Below, in pieces: positions 10,035-19,821 of a stretch of DNA of 64,000 nt. The notes under the pieces are model-generated. The model was not told the DNA's origin. It did not search any database and saw nothing but the letters and a program-made list of their open reading frames with translations. Each line of letters opens with the position of its first letter. The stretch's first letter is position 1. This stretch comes from Legionella sp. (GTDB lineage Bacteria; Pseudomonadota; Gammaproteobacteria; Legionellales; Legionellaceae): positions 1-64,000 of the forward strand of contig PEQM01000041.1 of NCBI GenBank assembly GCA_002786205.1, in the 5' to 3' direction. The position numbers and the translations under genes were made by a program.

Positions 10035-11438
10035 ATGGACAAGCAACTGAAAGAACGCAAATTATTTGTTCTGGATACAAATATCCTGATGCATGACCCG
10101 TCTGCCATCTATCATTTCGATGAGCATGATATTTATTTACCCATGGTTGTCCTGGAAGAGCTGGATAGCCATAAAACAGGCCTTTCCGAGACAGCACGCA
10201 ACGTGCGACAAACGAACAGAATGCTAGTCGAGCTGATGAGCGCTGCATCTCATAAGCAGATTGTATCTGGCCTGCCTATTCCCAATTTCAGCCATGAAAA
10301 AAACCGCCCCTGTGGTCGCTTGTATTTCCAAACTGACGAATTTGACCAAAACATTCCATCCACACTCCCAGGGCAAAAAGTTGACAACACCATCTTGGCA
10401 ACGGCATTAGGATTACAAAAAAAATATGCTGGCCAAAAACAAGTCATCATCATCTCTAAAGACATCAATTTACGCATAAAATCAGGTATCTTAGGCATCC
10501 CTGCTCAAGATTACTATAATGATCAAGTCATAGAAGATGTGAGCCTGCTCCATAGTGGCATGCATCTACTGGACAATGATTTTTGGGATACTCACATCAA
10601 AGAATTAACCTCCTGGCAAGATGGCGGAAAAACTTTTTATACTGTTTCTAGTCCTTTAGTACAGCAGTGGAATCCCAATGACTGCCTGGCGACAGAAGAT
10701 CAGCAATTTCAAGCCATAGTCAAACAAGTCCATGGCACAACGGCTACGTTGCAATTGGTACGCGACTACACCCAGGCCAAACATGCGGTTTGGGGCATCA
10801 CTGCACGCAATATTGAGCAAAATTTTTCACTCAATTTGCTCTTTGATCCAGACATTGATTTTGTGACCTTGCAAGGCGCTGCCGGTACGGGAAAAACGCT
10901 ATTAACCATTGCGGCCGGGCTAACCCAAATGCTGGATAAAAATCTCTACAGCGAAATCATTATGACTCGGGTCACTATTCCTGTAGGGGAGGATATCGGC
11001 TTTTTACCCGGCACTGAAGAAGAAAAAATGACGCCTTGGATGGGTGCTTTAATGGACAATCTGGAGGTGCTACATAAAAGTCAGGCCGGCGGTAGTTTTG
11101 GCCGTAATGCCACACAGGACTTGTTACAAAATAAAATTAAAATTCGCTCATTGAACTTTATGCGAGGGCGTACCTTTTTGAACCGCTACATTATCATTGA
11201 TGAAGCACAAAATCTCACCACCAAGCAGATAAAAACGCTGGTCACTCGTGCAGGCCCTGGTAGCAAGATTGTCTGCCTGGGTGATATTAAACAAATTGAT
11301 ACTCCCTATCTCACTGAAACCACCTCTGGCTTAACTTTTGCGGTCGACCGATTCAAGCACTGGGAGCATGCTGCTCACATGACTTTAACCCGAGGCGAGC
11401 GCTCAAGGCTTGCTTTTTATGCAGCGGAGCATTTATAG
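10035..11438 (+). CDS. PhoH-family ATPase with N-terminal PIN domain (YlaK/PhoH2-like)
   Basis: KLFVLDTNILMHDP (PIN) and GAAGTGKTLLTIAAG Walker A, YIIIDEAQN Walker B. Confidence 0.93.
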   Translation: MDKQLKERKLFVLDTNILMHDPSAIYHFDEHDIYLPMVVLEELDSHKTGLSETARNVRQTNRMLVELMSAASHKQIVSGLPIPNFSHEKNRPCGRLYFQTDEFDQNIPSTLPGQKVDNTILATALGLQKKYAGQKQVIIISKDINLRIKSGILGIPAQDYYNDQVIEDVSLLHSGMHLLDNDFWDTHIKELTSWQDGGKTFYTVSSPLVQQWNPNDCLATEDQQFQAIVKQVHGTTATLQLVRDYTQAKHAVWGITARNIEQNFSLNLLFDPDIDFVTLQGAAGTGKTLLTIAAGLTQMLDKNLYSEIIMTRVTIPVGEDIGFLPGTEEEKMTPWMGALMDNLEVLHKSQAGGSFGRNATQDLLQNKIKIRSLNFMRGRTFLNRYIIIDEAQNLTTKQIKTLVTRAGPGSKIVCLGDIKQIDTPYLTETTSGLTFAVDRFKHWEHAAHMTLTRGERSRLAFYAAEHL

Positions 11439-11461
11439 TAAACGTTTTATGGGGATATAAA

Positions 11462-12475
11462 ATGACTACTCAAGCCATCACTTACGATGATGTTCTACTC
11501 GTTCCGGCCTACAACCACCATGAGTCGCGTCGCGTTGTGGATACGACCAGTACTGACCGCCTGGGCAAACTCAGCTTAAGCCTGCCCGTAATCAGCGCCA
11601 ATATGGATACCATTACCGAAAGTAAGATGGCCAATTACATGGGGACAAAAGGAGGTATGGGCGCTTTGCACCGTTTTATGAGTGTCGAAGACAATGTCAA
11701 AGAATTTAAACAGTGTATTCAGAAAGTTTTTGTTTCCATTGGCTGCACAGAGGCGGAGCTACAGCGGGCAGAAGCCTTGCGCGATGCGGGTGCCGAATAC
11801 TTTTGTGTGGATGTGGCGCATGCCCATGCCAAGTATGTAGGGAAAACGCTGAAAAGTTTACGACAATTATTGGCTGACCGCTGTATTATGGCAGGCAATG
11901 TTGCCACCTACGCTGGAGCAGATTATTTAGCTTCTTGTGGCGCAGACATCATTAAAGCAGGTATTGGCGGTGGCTCCGTCTGTAGTACTCGCATTAAAAC
12001 GGGCTTTGGTATCCCCATGTTGACCTGCATTCAAGATTGTGCCCGTTCTGATCGCTCTATTGTGGCTGATGGCGGCATCAAAACATCTGGCGATATAGTC
12101 AAAGCACTAGCGTTTGGCGCTGATTTTGTCATGATAGGAGGCATGCTGGCAGGCACTCACCCAACACCGGGAGACTATCTGGTCAAAGAAGATGGAAGCA
12201 AAGTAAAACGCTACCGAGGCATGGCTTCACAAGAAGCACAAGAAGCCTTTATGGGCCCGATGCATGAATGGAAAACGGCAGAAGGGGTGGCAACTGAAGT
12301 CCCTTATAAAGACCACACTGACCACATTATTGCCGATATCGTAGGCGGGTTACGTTCTGGTTTAACTTATGCAGGAGCGGATACCATCAGTGAATTACAA
12401 CGCAAGCTCAATTACGTCCTGGTCACACAAGCTGGCCGTATTGAAAGCCTGCCACATAAATTACTTGAGCGCTAA
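11462..12475 (+). CDS. guaC: GMP reductase (IMPDH/GMPR family)
   Basis: TYDDVLLVPAYNHHESRR; AGIGGGSVCSTRIKTGFGIP; IVADGGIKTSGDIVKALAFGADFVMIGGMLAGT. Confidence 0.88.
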   Translation: MTTQAITYDDVLLVPAYNHHESRRVVDTTSTDRLGKLSLSLPVISANMDTITESKMANYMGTKGGMGALHRFMSVEDNVKEFKQCIQKVFVSIGCTEAELQRAEALRDAGAEYFCVDVAHAHAKYVGKTLKSLRQLLADRCIMAGNVATYAGADYLASCGADIIKAGIGGGSVCSTRIKTGFGIPMLTCIQDCARSDRSIVADGGIKTSGDIVKALAFGADFVMIGGMLAGTHPTPGDYLVKEDGSKVKRYRGMASQEAQEAFMGPMHEWKTAEGVATEVPYKDHTDHIIADIVGGLRSGLTYAGADTISELQRKLNYVLVTQAGRIESLPHKLLER

Positions 12476-12519
12476 ATTTTGGTCAATACTACCCGAGCGT
12501 TAAGTCATTCTGACAAGTA

Positions 12520-12563
12520 CCCCCCTTTTGTAGCTCTTGAAATCTCAAGACCCAAAAGGGGAG
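12520..12563. terminator. Hairpin between convergent genes (possible bidirectional terminator)
   Basis: ccccttttg...caaaagggg outer stem with inner tcttga-aatc-tcaaga stem; no long T-tract. Confidence 0.4.
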
Positions 12564-12583
12564 GAGTCTGCAACCATCCAATA

Positions 12584-14476
12584 TCAAATAGAACCTGTTG
12601 ATAGACTTGGCATATCATTTTCAATGGGCTTAGGTTTGATCTTCATTTCTTCAGTCTTGCGCTGTTCTTCTTGTTTGCTGTCTAATGCTGCCGATTCTTC
12701 AGCCACTTTAGACATGGTATCCCCGGTCTTGGCTGTATTAGGTAGCCGACTTAATTTCACCTCCTCATCCTTGACCGCTTTTGCGGCAAAGTCTTCCTGG
12801 TCTTTTTGCTGCGCTACAACCGGCTGCGGTGTGTTCTGTTGTTCAAGTTCTTGAGCAATAGTATTTTGTTCCCGTTGAATATCCTCTAATTGTTGCTGTA
12901 CTTTCAAGCTTTCTTCAATTGCTGCGATTGCCGACATTTTATCTGTTGAAGACAGCGGCTCGTTCTTGCTTAGCATGCTGTCTAAATCACGGTCTCTTTG
13001 TTCTGTCTTGGCAACTAGAGAATTATGCTCGATTGTCGCATAAGACCATCTTGTAGTCTGCTCGTCTGTTTTAATTTCAGAAAACAACTGCTCACTTTGC
13101 CTGCTGATATCCAAAGAGGTCGCTTGCCTGGCCTCTCGCATTTGTCCAAGCGCCTCTCTCGCCTCTGATCTAAACTCATTATCCAGCTGAGGATCTTTTC
13201 CAAGTGATGCAAGACGCCCCTCTCCTGGCAAGGGCATTTTTGCTCGGCTATTTTCTGCTGTTATGGATGGTAACGGGGCTGCAACCAGCTCCTTGCCTAA
13301 AGGCAAACCAGTTTCTTCAATGACCTTACGTTCAAAATTCTGCATTTTCTGAACGATTTCTCTTTTGTCTTCTATAGATGCGGAGTCATTGTTTTTAACC
13401 AATTGCCCCTGCTCATGCAATTGCGCTGCTTCAGCGTAAAGATTGTTTTGTAATTTGTCTGCTGCCGCAGTATAAAGCATCCAATAGAATTTGAAAGCCA
13501 AGCGGCTCAATTCAATTGCCAATACCGCTTGCTCGTTTCCTTCAAACGATTTACTCAAGACATCATAATATTGATCTATCTTCCGACTAAAATCGTCAGA
13601 CTGTTTTTTAAAATTGCTTTTTTTATCCCTTGTATTTTCATGAGAAATACTTTGCTCAGGAAAAGCGGCAGCTGCCTTGTCATTGAGCGGCTTGGGCTGA
13701 GGTCCCGATAGAGACTGAGGCTTAGGCTCCAGCTCCGGCTCCGGCTCCGGCTTAAGCTTAGGCTCAAACTGAAGCCGAAACTGAAGACCGGACGAAAAAT
13801 GAAACTTGACCTCAGTCGGCGACTGGGGCGAATACCGCGACTGAGGCAAATGCTGCTGCGGGGGCAGAGACCGATATCTAGACGGAGGCTCAGGCTCAGG
13901 CTTAAGCTTAGGCTCAAACGGAAGCCGAAACTGAAGACCGGACGGAAAATGAAACTTGAGCTCAGTCGGCGACTGAGGCGAATACCGCGACTGAGGCAAA
14001 TGCTGCTGCGGGGACAGAGAGCGATATCTAGACGGAGGCCAACGCCCGGACAAAGACCGAGACGGATCCCGTACAGGCTGAGGTGCCCTAGGAAGCTCAG
14101 ACAGGGGGTCAGACTGAGGCGGAAACTGAGCTCCAGACTGAAACTGAGACGGATCCCGATACCGAGGCTGAGGCGCCTTAGGAAACTGCGATGCAGCATC
14201 AGCGGTTGGTTTGGTATTCTGTTGACTAGTAAACGTCGATGATGCATTGCTCCTCATACCAGAGGAGAGGCCCAAGCGGTCATCATAGCTTTTTCTCTCC
14301 GCTGGATTAGACAGCACTTCATGAGCATTATTTATCTGTTTAAAACGCTCGCTGTCCCCACCCTTATCGGGGTGGTGTTTCAGTGCAAGCGTTCTATATG
14401 CTTTTCTGATTTCATCCGTAGTTGCATCATTAGAAACTTCCAGCACCTGATAATGAGTCTCTCCCGGAGCATCCAT
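12584..14476 (-). CDS. DnaJ-domain protein with proline-rich tandem repeats, 630 aa
   Basis: N-terminal J domain HYQVLEVSNDATTDEIRKAYRTLALKHHPDKGG (HPD motif) followed by P/Q/S/R-rich repeats and a charged C-terminal half; lacks the Gly/Phe and zinc-finger regions of DnaJ. Confidence 0.85.
   Translation of the reverse strand: MDAPGETHYQVLEVSNDATTDEIRKAYRTLALKHHPDKGGDSERFKQINNAHEVLSNPAERKSYDDRLGLSSGMRSNASSTFTSQQNTKPTADAASQFPKAPQPRYRDPSQFQSGAQFPPQSDPLSELPRAPQPVRDPSRSLSGRWPPSRYRSLSPQQHLPQSRYSPQSPTELKFHFPSGLQFRLPFEPKLKPEPEPPSRYRSLPPQQHLPQSRYSPQSPTEVKFHFSSGLQFRLQFEPKLKPEPEPELEPKPQSLSGPQPKPLNDKAAAAFPEQSISHENTRDKKSNFKKQSDDFSRKIDQYYDVLSKSFEGNEQAVLAIELSRLAFKFYWMLYTAAADKLQNNLYAEAAQLHEQGQLVKNNDSASIEDKREIVQKMQNFERKVIEETGLPLGKELVAAPLPSITAENSRAKMPLPGEGRLASLGKDPQLDNEFRSEAREALGQMREARQATSLDISRQSEQLFSEIKTDEQTTRWSYATIEHNSLVAKTEQRDRDLDSMLSKNEPLSSTDKMSAIAAIEESLKVQQQLEDIQREQNTIAQELEQQNTPQPVVAQQKDQEDFAAKAVKDEEVKLSRLPNTAKTGDTMSKVAEESAALDSKQEEQRKTEEMKIKPKPIENDMPSLSTGSI
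13751..14037 (-). repeat. ~150 bp tandem repeat (about 1.9 copies) inside the DnaJ-domain gene
   Basis: cttaagcttaggctcaaac recurs at 13751 and 13901; both units encode SRYRSL.PQQHLPQSRYSPQSPTE.KFHF.SGLQFRL.FEPKLKPEPEP. Confidence 0.85.
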
Positions 14477-14607
14477 AATCCCACCTCTATTGGCTTATCT
14501 ACTAAATTAATTATAATCCATGTAATTAATTTATACAAAAAGCAACACTACCATACCTTATTCGCTGTATACTAATCAATATCCTTTAAAAAGAGCGAGC
14601 CGTCATC

Positions 14608-15405
14608 ATGAACCGCAGTGATTTTCGTTATATGAATCAAGGGCGTCACATCAGAGAGCCAAGCCTTGCTGAAATGAATTTGCTAAAGTCCTTTCACTAT
14701 GCCACGGAGCAAAAAAACCGAGCTTTATTGATGTTGCATGGCTTTGCCTCTTCTCCTGCCTGTTATCGCCTGCTTTTCCCGCAAATACAACATTATGACG
14801 CTATTATTTGCCCCGTACTTCCAGGTCATGGTGACAGCATCAATGCATTAAGTCAAAGTAGCGCTCAGGATTGGTATGAATCAGCAAAAAGCTATTGTGC
14901 TTTAATTTGCAAGGAATATGAGCAAGTTGATGTTCTGGGTTTGTCTCTAGGTGGTATACTCGCATGCAAACTAAGCCAGGAATTTTCACTACATCATCTG
15001 TATTTACTGGCACCGGCATTAAAACTGCGTATGCATATCCCCTTGATGTTGACGTTAACCAAGCTGTGTAAAGGATTAGGCTTTACGCAGCTACGCAATG
15101 CATCAGGCAACATCAGGCATCCTTGGCATACCGAGCTTAGTTACAGCCGATTGCCCTTAAGAAGCATCGGTGAAATTTTAACTTTAATTCAACAACATGT
15201 ATGGCAGCCACCAACCTGTCCTGTCGATTTGTTCTTAGGTGTTCATGATGTTATTGTCGACTCCCAGGCTGTCGAACAATGGTTCTTGCCCTTACCACAA
15301 GCAAAAATCCATTGGCTTTTAAACTCTGATCATGTGCTGCCCCTAGACCATGATCTGGAACAAATCAGTCGAGAAATAAATCAGCAAAGCAGTCCCTCCA
15401 GCTAA
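14608..15405 (+). CDS. Alpha/beta hydrolase (esterase/lipase-like)
   Basis: LLMLHGFASSPACYRLL; nucleophile elbow VLGLSLGGILA; SDHVLPLDHD. Confidence 0.85.
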   Translation: MNRSDFRYMNQGRHIREPSLAEMNLLKSFHYATEQKNRALLMLHGFASSPACYRLLFPQIQHYDAIICPVLPGHGDSINALSQSSAQDWYESAKSYCALICKEYEQVDVLGLSLGGILACKLSQEFSLHHLYLLAPALKLRMHIPLMLTLTKLCKGLGFTQLRNASGNIRHPWHTELSYSRLPLRSIGEILTLIQQHVWQPPTCPVDLFLGVHDVIVDSQAVEQWFLPLPQAKIHWLLNSDHVLPLDHDLEQISREINQQSSPSS

Positions 15406-16364
15406 GGAAACTGCTTGTTATAGCGCGTGTATTCTTCATCCATAAAGGGGCTGGTTAAATTACGCATATCAAGAACTGAGCCATCTTTCACCATAAAATC
15501 GGCTCGGGTATCAGGAATATTGTAATAGTAAATATCGCTGGTATCCGAGGCTTTACTGCTTTGATGATTGACCGAAGTAATTTCTGCAATAGAACGGTTA
15601 TGTGTTTTAATAAAACTACGTCTGGCACGTAAATAACGGCCTTTAAATTGCGACTCACCCCACAATTCGACTTCCAATCGATTGACAATGCCTGCTAATT
15701 GAATTTTGGCTTTCTTTCGTCCTGTAATGACTAAATGTCTACTCTTCAACCAATACAGGCTTAAGCTGGAATCGCCATCAATATGTAACTCAGCCAGTTG
15801 TACTACCCCGCTGATTTGAACTTTAGGCTTTCCTATGAGATGGATTTTCATATGAGAACTGTTTACACCACTGAGCTGGGTCAGGCCATCTCCCTTAACG
15901 ACCAAATCCTGAATCCCTAAAGAGCCACCTAAGCGAGTCGTTCCCTGGTTATCAAGATACAAGCTTAAAAACTTCGTCGATAATTGATTCCCGGTTACCA
16001 GCCCTGCACCATCAAAACGAAACAAATCCAGACTGGAACCTTGAATGTCTGCGCTCACCTCACCATATTGCGGATATCCAGCCCCCAAGCTGACCAATAA
16101 ACCTTGGTTACGCACCACAACACTAACTTGCGCCAAGTCCCTGGGATCACCTTTCAAGACCAGTAGTGGCTTTTTATAACCGGTATGCAAACTCACATTA
16201 AGACGTCCTGACACCGTGACTTCACTAAAAGAAGAAACCATCCGACTTTGCTGTACAACATGCGGTGGAAACTCCTTAATGCTTGCGCGACGTACTGGCG
16301 AATGATGGCTGCAAGCAGACAATAAAACAGCCACCATGACAAGTAGACATCCTCTTTTTAACAT
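15402..16364 (-). CDS. Lipoprotein with DUF2807-like (putative auto-transporter adhesin head) domain
   Basis: Lipobox VLLSAC after MLKRGCLLVMVAVLLSAC; beta-rich VSGRLNVSLHTG..., G.L.V.G.G..QL-type pattern. Internal Met at 16364 preferred over ORF start 16382. Confidence 0.75.
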   Translation of the reverse strand: MLKRGCLLVMVAVLLSACSHHSPVRRASIKEFPPHVVQQSRMVSSFSEVTVSGRLNVSLHTGYKKPLLVLKGDPRDLAQVSVVVRNQGLLVSLGAGYPQYGEVSADIQGSSLDLFRFDGAGLVTGNQLSTKFLSLYLDNQGTTRLGGSLGIQDLVVKGDGLTQLSGVNSSHMKIHLIGKPKVQISGVVQLAELHIDGDSSLSLYWLKSRHLVITGRKKAKIQLAGIVNRLEVELWGESQFKGRYLRARRSFIKTHNRSIAEITSVNHQSSKASDTSDIYYYNIPDTRADFMVKDGSVLDMRNLTSPFMDEEYTRYNKQFP

Positions 16365-16457
16365 AGTCAGATCCTGATGCATAATAAACTTCCTCTACCT
16401 TAGAGGAAGTTGGGCGCTTAGGCAAGATTTCTCTATTAAAGGCCTTGGGTTACAACT

Positions 16458-17228
16458 TTAAACCTCAGATTCCTTGCTGAATTGAGAAATTTTTACTCGC
16501 AACCCACATCCGTCTTTCCCTGCATGTAAAGGTGCTGCATGCATCAATGTCTCTAAAGAGTCATTTATATCAAACACGGCCGGTAATTGAATGTTAATGT
16601 CTACCAAAATTTTATTTTTGCAACTTAGCACTACGGCATTACGACTTATCGGGCCAAAAGCCTGCTCCAGAGCCTGACGTAATTCGGATAAAAGGACATA
16701 CTGCCCTCGATGAGCCCGCAAATAGTCACCAAAGTAAGAATCATCCATCTCTTGCGTCCATTTCATTGCCAAAGCAAAATAATCATCCGCGGAACGAGAT
16801 TGACAGCTGCCATGTTTATTCCACTCATGACGCTCCAGGCAACTGCCATAGTAATAGCTAGGCATAATTTGTTGCAACCGCGCACTAATTTCATCATTTA
16901 GCTGTAAAGGCGCATAATCACAGTGATTGCTCTTGGGTTTGATGCCACAATAACCATAGCGGTGACCGCATGCAGATTGATTAGGCCATAAACCATGTAA
17001 CGTCAGGTGGGTGGCCTGATACGAGGTTGCTGCCAATTGATAACATTCTGGTTTTCCTGCCTCATAACCATAGGTTTCACAAAACCCAGGCTGTGAACTT
17101 AATGCAAGTACATAAGAATCAGCTAATCCTGTTGTATTACAGCGCTCATTACCTGCAATAGCCAGATTGCTCAATAAAACCAGAGCAGACAATAGTTTAA
17201 AAAGACCTCGCATCCCTAACACTCCCAC
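16458..17228 (-). CDS. Ribonuclease T2 family protein, likely secreted
   Basis: CAS I motif LTLHGLWPNQ and CAS II motif HEWNKHGSC; N-terminal signal-like sequence. Confidence 0.9.
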   Translation of the reverse strand: MGVLGMRGLFKLLSALVLLSNLAIAGNERCNTTGLADSYVLALSSQPGFCETYGYEAGKPECYQLAATSYQATHLTLHGLWPNQSACGHRYGYCGIKPKSNHCDYAPLQLNDEISARLQQIMPSYYYGSCLERHEWNKHGSCQSRSADDYFALAMKWTQEMDDSYFGDYLRAHRGQYVLLSELRQALEQAFGPISRNAVVLSCKNKILVDINIQLPAVFDINDSLETLMHAAPLHAGKDGCGLRVKISQFSKESEV

Positions 17229-17248
17229 GTTGATAGTAAAACATTCTT

Positions 17249-18919
17249 CTACGGATTAAGACCTGGCAAATTCGGATTGCTTTTTTTAGGTTTCTCCACG
17301 TTTTTTGGCAATTTCTTAATCAGCTCATACAGCGCATCTCCTTGCCAATTTACTGTATTCCCCTGGTATAAGACCTGCGATAAGGCTTGCAATTGTTTTT
17401 TAATTTGAGGATCGCGAATCAACAGCATAATGTCCGCAAGGTTACGCACGGTCGCCTCTGGCCAACGGGCCGCAGCCCAAATCAATAAAGCCTCGCGCGC
17501 TTGTTGCGGATTGGACTTATTGCAAGCTTGTCTCAATCGCTTCAAAGCCCTGTTTTGCCCTGCATTACCCCTACGCCTCGTTCTATTCCACCCCCATAAA
17601 CACAAAGTAATAAGCCAGGCACAAGCAAAAAATAGGGCCAGTCCTGCCCACCAGGATGATTGGAATGAATTCTTCCATGTGGGCACTTGCGCAGAAGTCT
17701 CTAAAGGCACATTGAGCGGCGCTTTTGCATCTGCTGGCGTCGAAGATGAGGCTAACTTATTCGGCTGCCGGTCTTTCATCGATGGTTTAATGTTCAAGCT
17801 TCGTGGTGGCAAAATAGCCCTCTCTTCCTTGCCTGTTTGGGTATTAAACCAAGGAATGGATACCTCAGGAAGAATCACTTCTCCAGATTGATTAAACAAA
17901 TAGGTCACTTTAAATTCAGTACTGCCATACAATTCGCCCTGATGAATTTGATTATTGTCTTTGCCTTTTTCCGGGTAAACTGCCACGCCGTCCATGTCTT
18001 TAAATGTCAGCGAAGGGAGCAATTGGGCAGGAATCCCTGTACCTTGTAGACGAATAGTTCGCACCAAGGTACTGCCTTGACTTAGTGTTTGGCTGAGATT
18101 TTCATACTGCTCATCCAAAGCAATATTCTTTGCCGGTAACCAGCTGCCCTTAGCTGAAGTAGAAGGCGCAGGCAACACGCTAATCGTTCGATCTTTATCG
18201 GTGACTTTAATACGTTGCATATCAAAATCATAAACCAAGGCGGTAAAAGAAGGCGCATGAATGGTCAGTTCGCCGCTTTTTTGCGGAAAAATGGCATATT
18301 TTTGCTCTTCCACCACGTAAGAGACTGAATTTTTTACTGTCTGGTACCGTTTTGTGTCTCCCAAAGGAATCACTAAAGCATCATTAACTACCGGGGCATC
18401 GTAACTGGCATCCAATAGCCGTTTGCTATTGTATAAAGTCACTGTATAAATCATTTCTTGATTGACATAGGGTTTGGTGACATCCAGCGCGGTAGTGAGT
18501 AATAATGCTTGCGAAGTATCGGCAGGAAAGCTTTTATCTACTGTTGAAACGGTATCCGAATCCTCTACGTTAATGGTGATGGGATTGCTTTGATCTTTAC
18601 CTATTTTAATGGCTGGTATTGACAACACACCGCTTTTTAATGGCTTTAACGTAATCACCCATTGGTTGCTCATGGTGCTTTGCCCATTGATAACCGCATA
18701 ATTCACCTGTCTGGCGGTCCCTAAAAGACGAAAATCTTTTTGCAACACCCGCAAGTCTGGTACACCTTGGCCTTGTGAGCCATCCTGAGTTAAAGTCAAT
18801 TGCAAGCTGTCATCCAAATGTACTGTCGACGGGGTAATTTGTACATCGACCACCGCATAGGCCCATAAAGAAAACCCACTTAATAGGATACTGCTAATCA
18901 TTTGTCTCATTGATACCAC
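17249..18919 (-). CDS. BatD-like protein (oxygen tolerance family)
   Basis: Signal peptide, VDVQITPSTVHLDDSLQLTLTQDGS, C-terminal TM; position at end of moxR/Bat cluster. Confidence 0.85.
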   Translation of the reverse strand: MVSMRQMISSILLSGFSLWAYAVVDVQITPSTVHLDDSLQLTLTQDGSQGQGVPDLRVLQKDFRLLGTARQVNYAVINGQSTMSNQWVITLKPLKSGVLSIPAIKIGKDQSNPITINVEDSDTVSTVDKSFPADTSQALLLTTALDVTKPYVNQEMIYTVTLYNSKRLLDASYDAPVVNDALVIPLGDTKRYQTVKNSVSYVVEEQKYAIFPQKSGELTIHAPSFTALVYDFDMQRIKVTDKDRTISVLPAPSTSAKGSWLPAKNIALDEQYENLSQTLSQGSTLVRTIRLQGTGIPAQLLPSLTFKDMDGVAVYPEKGKDNNQIHQGELYGSTEFKVTYLFNQSGEVILPEVSIPWFNTQTGKEERAILPPRSLNIKPSMKDRQPNKLASSSTPADAKAPLNVPLETSAQVPTWKNSFQSSWWAGLALFFACAWLITLCLWGWNRTRRRGNAGQNRALKRLRQACNKSNPQQAREALLIWAAARWPEATVRNLADIMLLIRDPQIKKQLQALSQVLYQGNTVNWQGDALYELIKKLPKNVEKPKKSNPNLPGLNP

Positions 18920-19821
18920 CCGCGCACTCTACGTAAATGATCTCTTAAAAATTTTTCTCGTAATAAACCACCCGGATCATCAGGAATTAATTTAAGCCAT
19001 TGTTCTTTTTCCTGACGCAGCTCTTCCTCTTGCTGTTTTTGCTTGGCGGTCAAGGTCGATTTCTTTTGTTTTTTTGCCTCTTTGTCTTGTTGCTCTTTGT
19101 CTTGCGGCTCTTTGTCTTGCTGTTCTTTGTCTTGCTGTTCTTTGTCTTGCTGTTCTTTGTCTTGCTGCTCTTTGTTTTGTTGCTCTTTGTTTTGCTGTTC
19201 TTTGTCTTGTTGTTCTTTGTCTTGTTGTTCTTTGTCTTGTTGTTCTTTGTCTTGTTGTTCTTTGTCTTGTTGTTCTTTGTCTTGTTGTTCTTTGTCTTGT
19301 TGTTTTTTGTCTTGTTGTTCTTTGTCTTGTTGTTCTTTGTCTTGTTGTTCTTTGTCTTGTTGTTCTTTGTCTTGTTGTTCTTTGTCTTGTTGTTCTTTGT
19401 TTTGTTGTTCTTTGTTTTGTTGCTCTTTGTTTTGTTGTTCTTTGTTTTGTTGTTCTAATAATTGCTTTACTAGTTCATAATTATACTGAGCATCCTGATT
19501 CTTTGGATTAAGTTGCAGTGCTTTTTGATAGGCAGCCAATGCGTCTTGATAGCGTTTTGCATGTGCCAAGGCATTGCCTGCATTGTAATAACCTTGTGCC
19601 GTATTCAGGCTTTGATACAGTGCGGCTGCTTTTTTATAATCCCCTGCTTTATAGGCTGCCGTTGCTTGCCAATCAGGCTTGGTAAACAAAGCTTCTGCCT
19701 CTTTAAATTGCTTTTTTTCCATTAATTGCTGCGCTTGCTGATCGGGGGTAAGCCACCAACTCGACCCACTAACAGCAGGAAAAGAAAAAAACAACCCCGT
19801 TAATAATAAGCAATATCTCAT
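18907..19821 (-). CDS. BatC-like TPR protein with long EQQDK repeat tract
   Basis: TPR segment (GYYNAGNALAHAKRYQDALAAYQKALQLNPKNQDAQYNYELV) then ~25 EQQ[D/N]K units. Internal Met at 19821 gives an ATGA overlap with the upstream gene. Confidence 0.88.
   Translation of the reverse strand: MRYCLLLTGLFFSFPAVSGSSWWLTPDQQAQQLMEKKQFKEAEALFTKPDWQATAAYKAGDYKKAAALYQSLNTAQGYYNAGNALAHAKRYQDALAAYQKALQLNPKNQDAQYNYELVKQLLEQQNKEQQNKEQQNKEQQNKEQQDKEQQDKEQQDKEQQDKEQQDKEQQDKKQQDKEQQDKEQQDKEQQDKEQQDKEQQDKEQQDKEQQNKEQQNKEQQDKEQQDKEQQDKEQQDKEPQDKEQQDKEAKKQKKSTLTAKQKQQEEELRQEKEQWLKLIPDDPGGLLREKFLRDHLRRVRGWYQ
19079..19457 (-). repeat. 15 bp minisatellite, ~25 units (EQQDK/EQQNK)
   Basis: Direct reading of ttgttctttgtcttg-type repeats on the + strand. 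Confidence 0.95.

Noticed and set aside
13576-14247. ORFs 13576-14247 (-) and 13799-14242 (+), Ser/Leu/Arg-rich
   Set aside because: Alternative-frame readings of the repeat region of the J-domain gene; low complexity, no independent support.
19000-19511. Three overlapping + strand ORFs (poly CLVVL/FFVLL/SLSCC)
   Set aside because: Antisense readings of the 15 bp EQQDK repeat in the BatC-like gene; open only because the repeat lacks stops in those frames.
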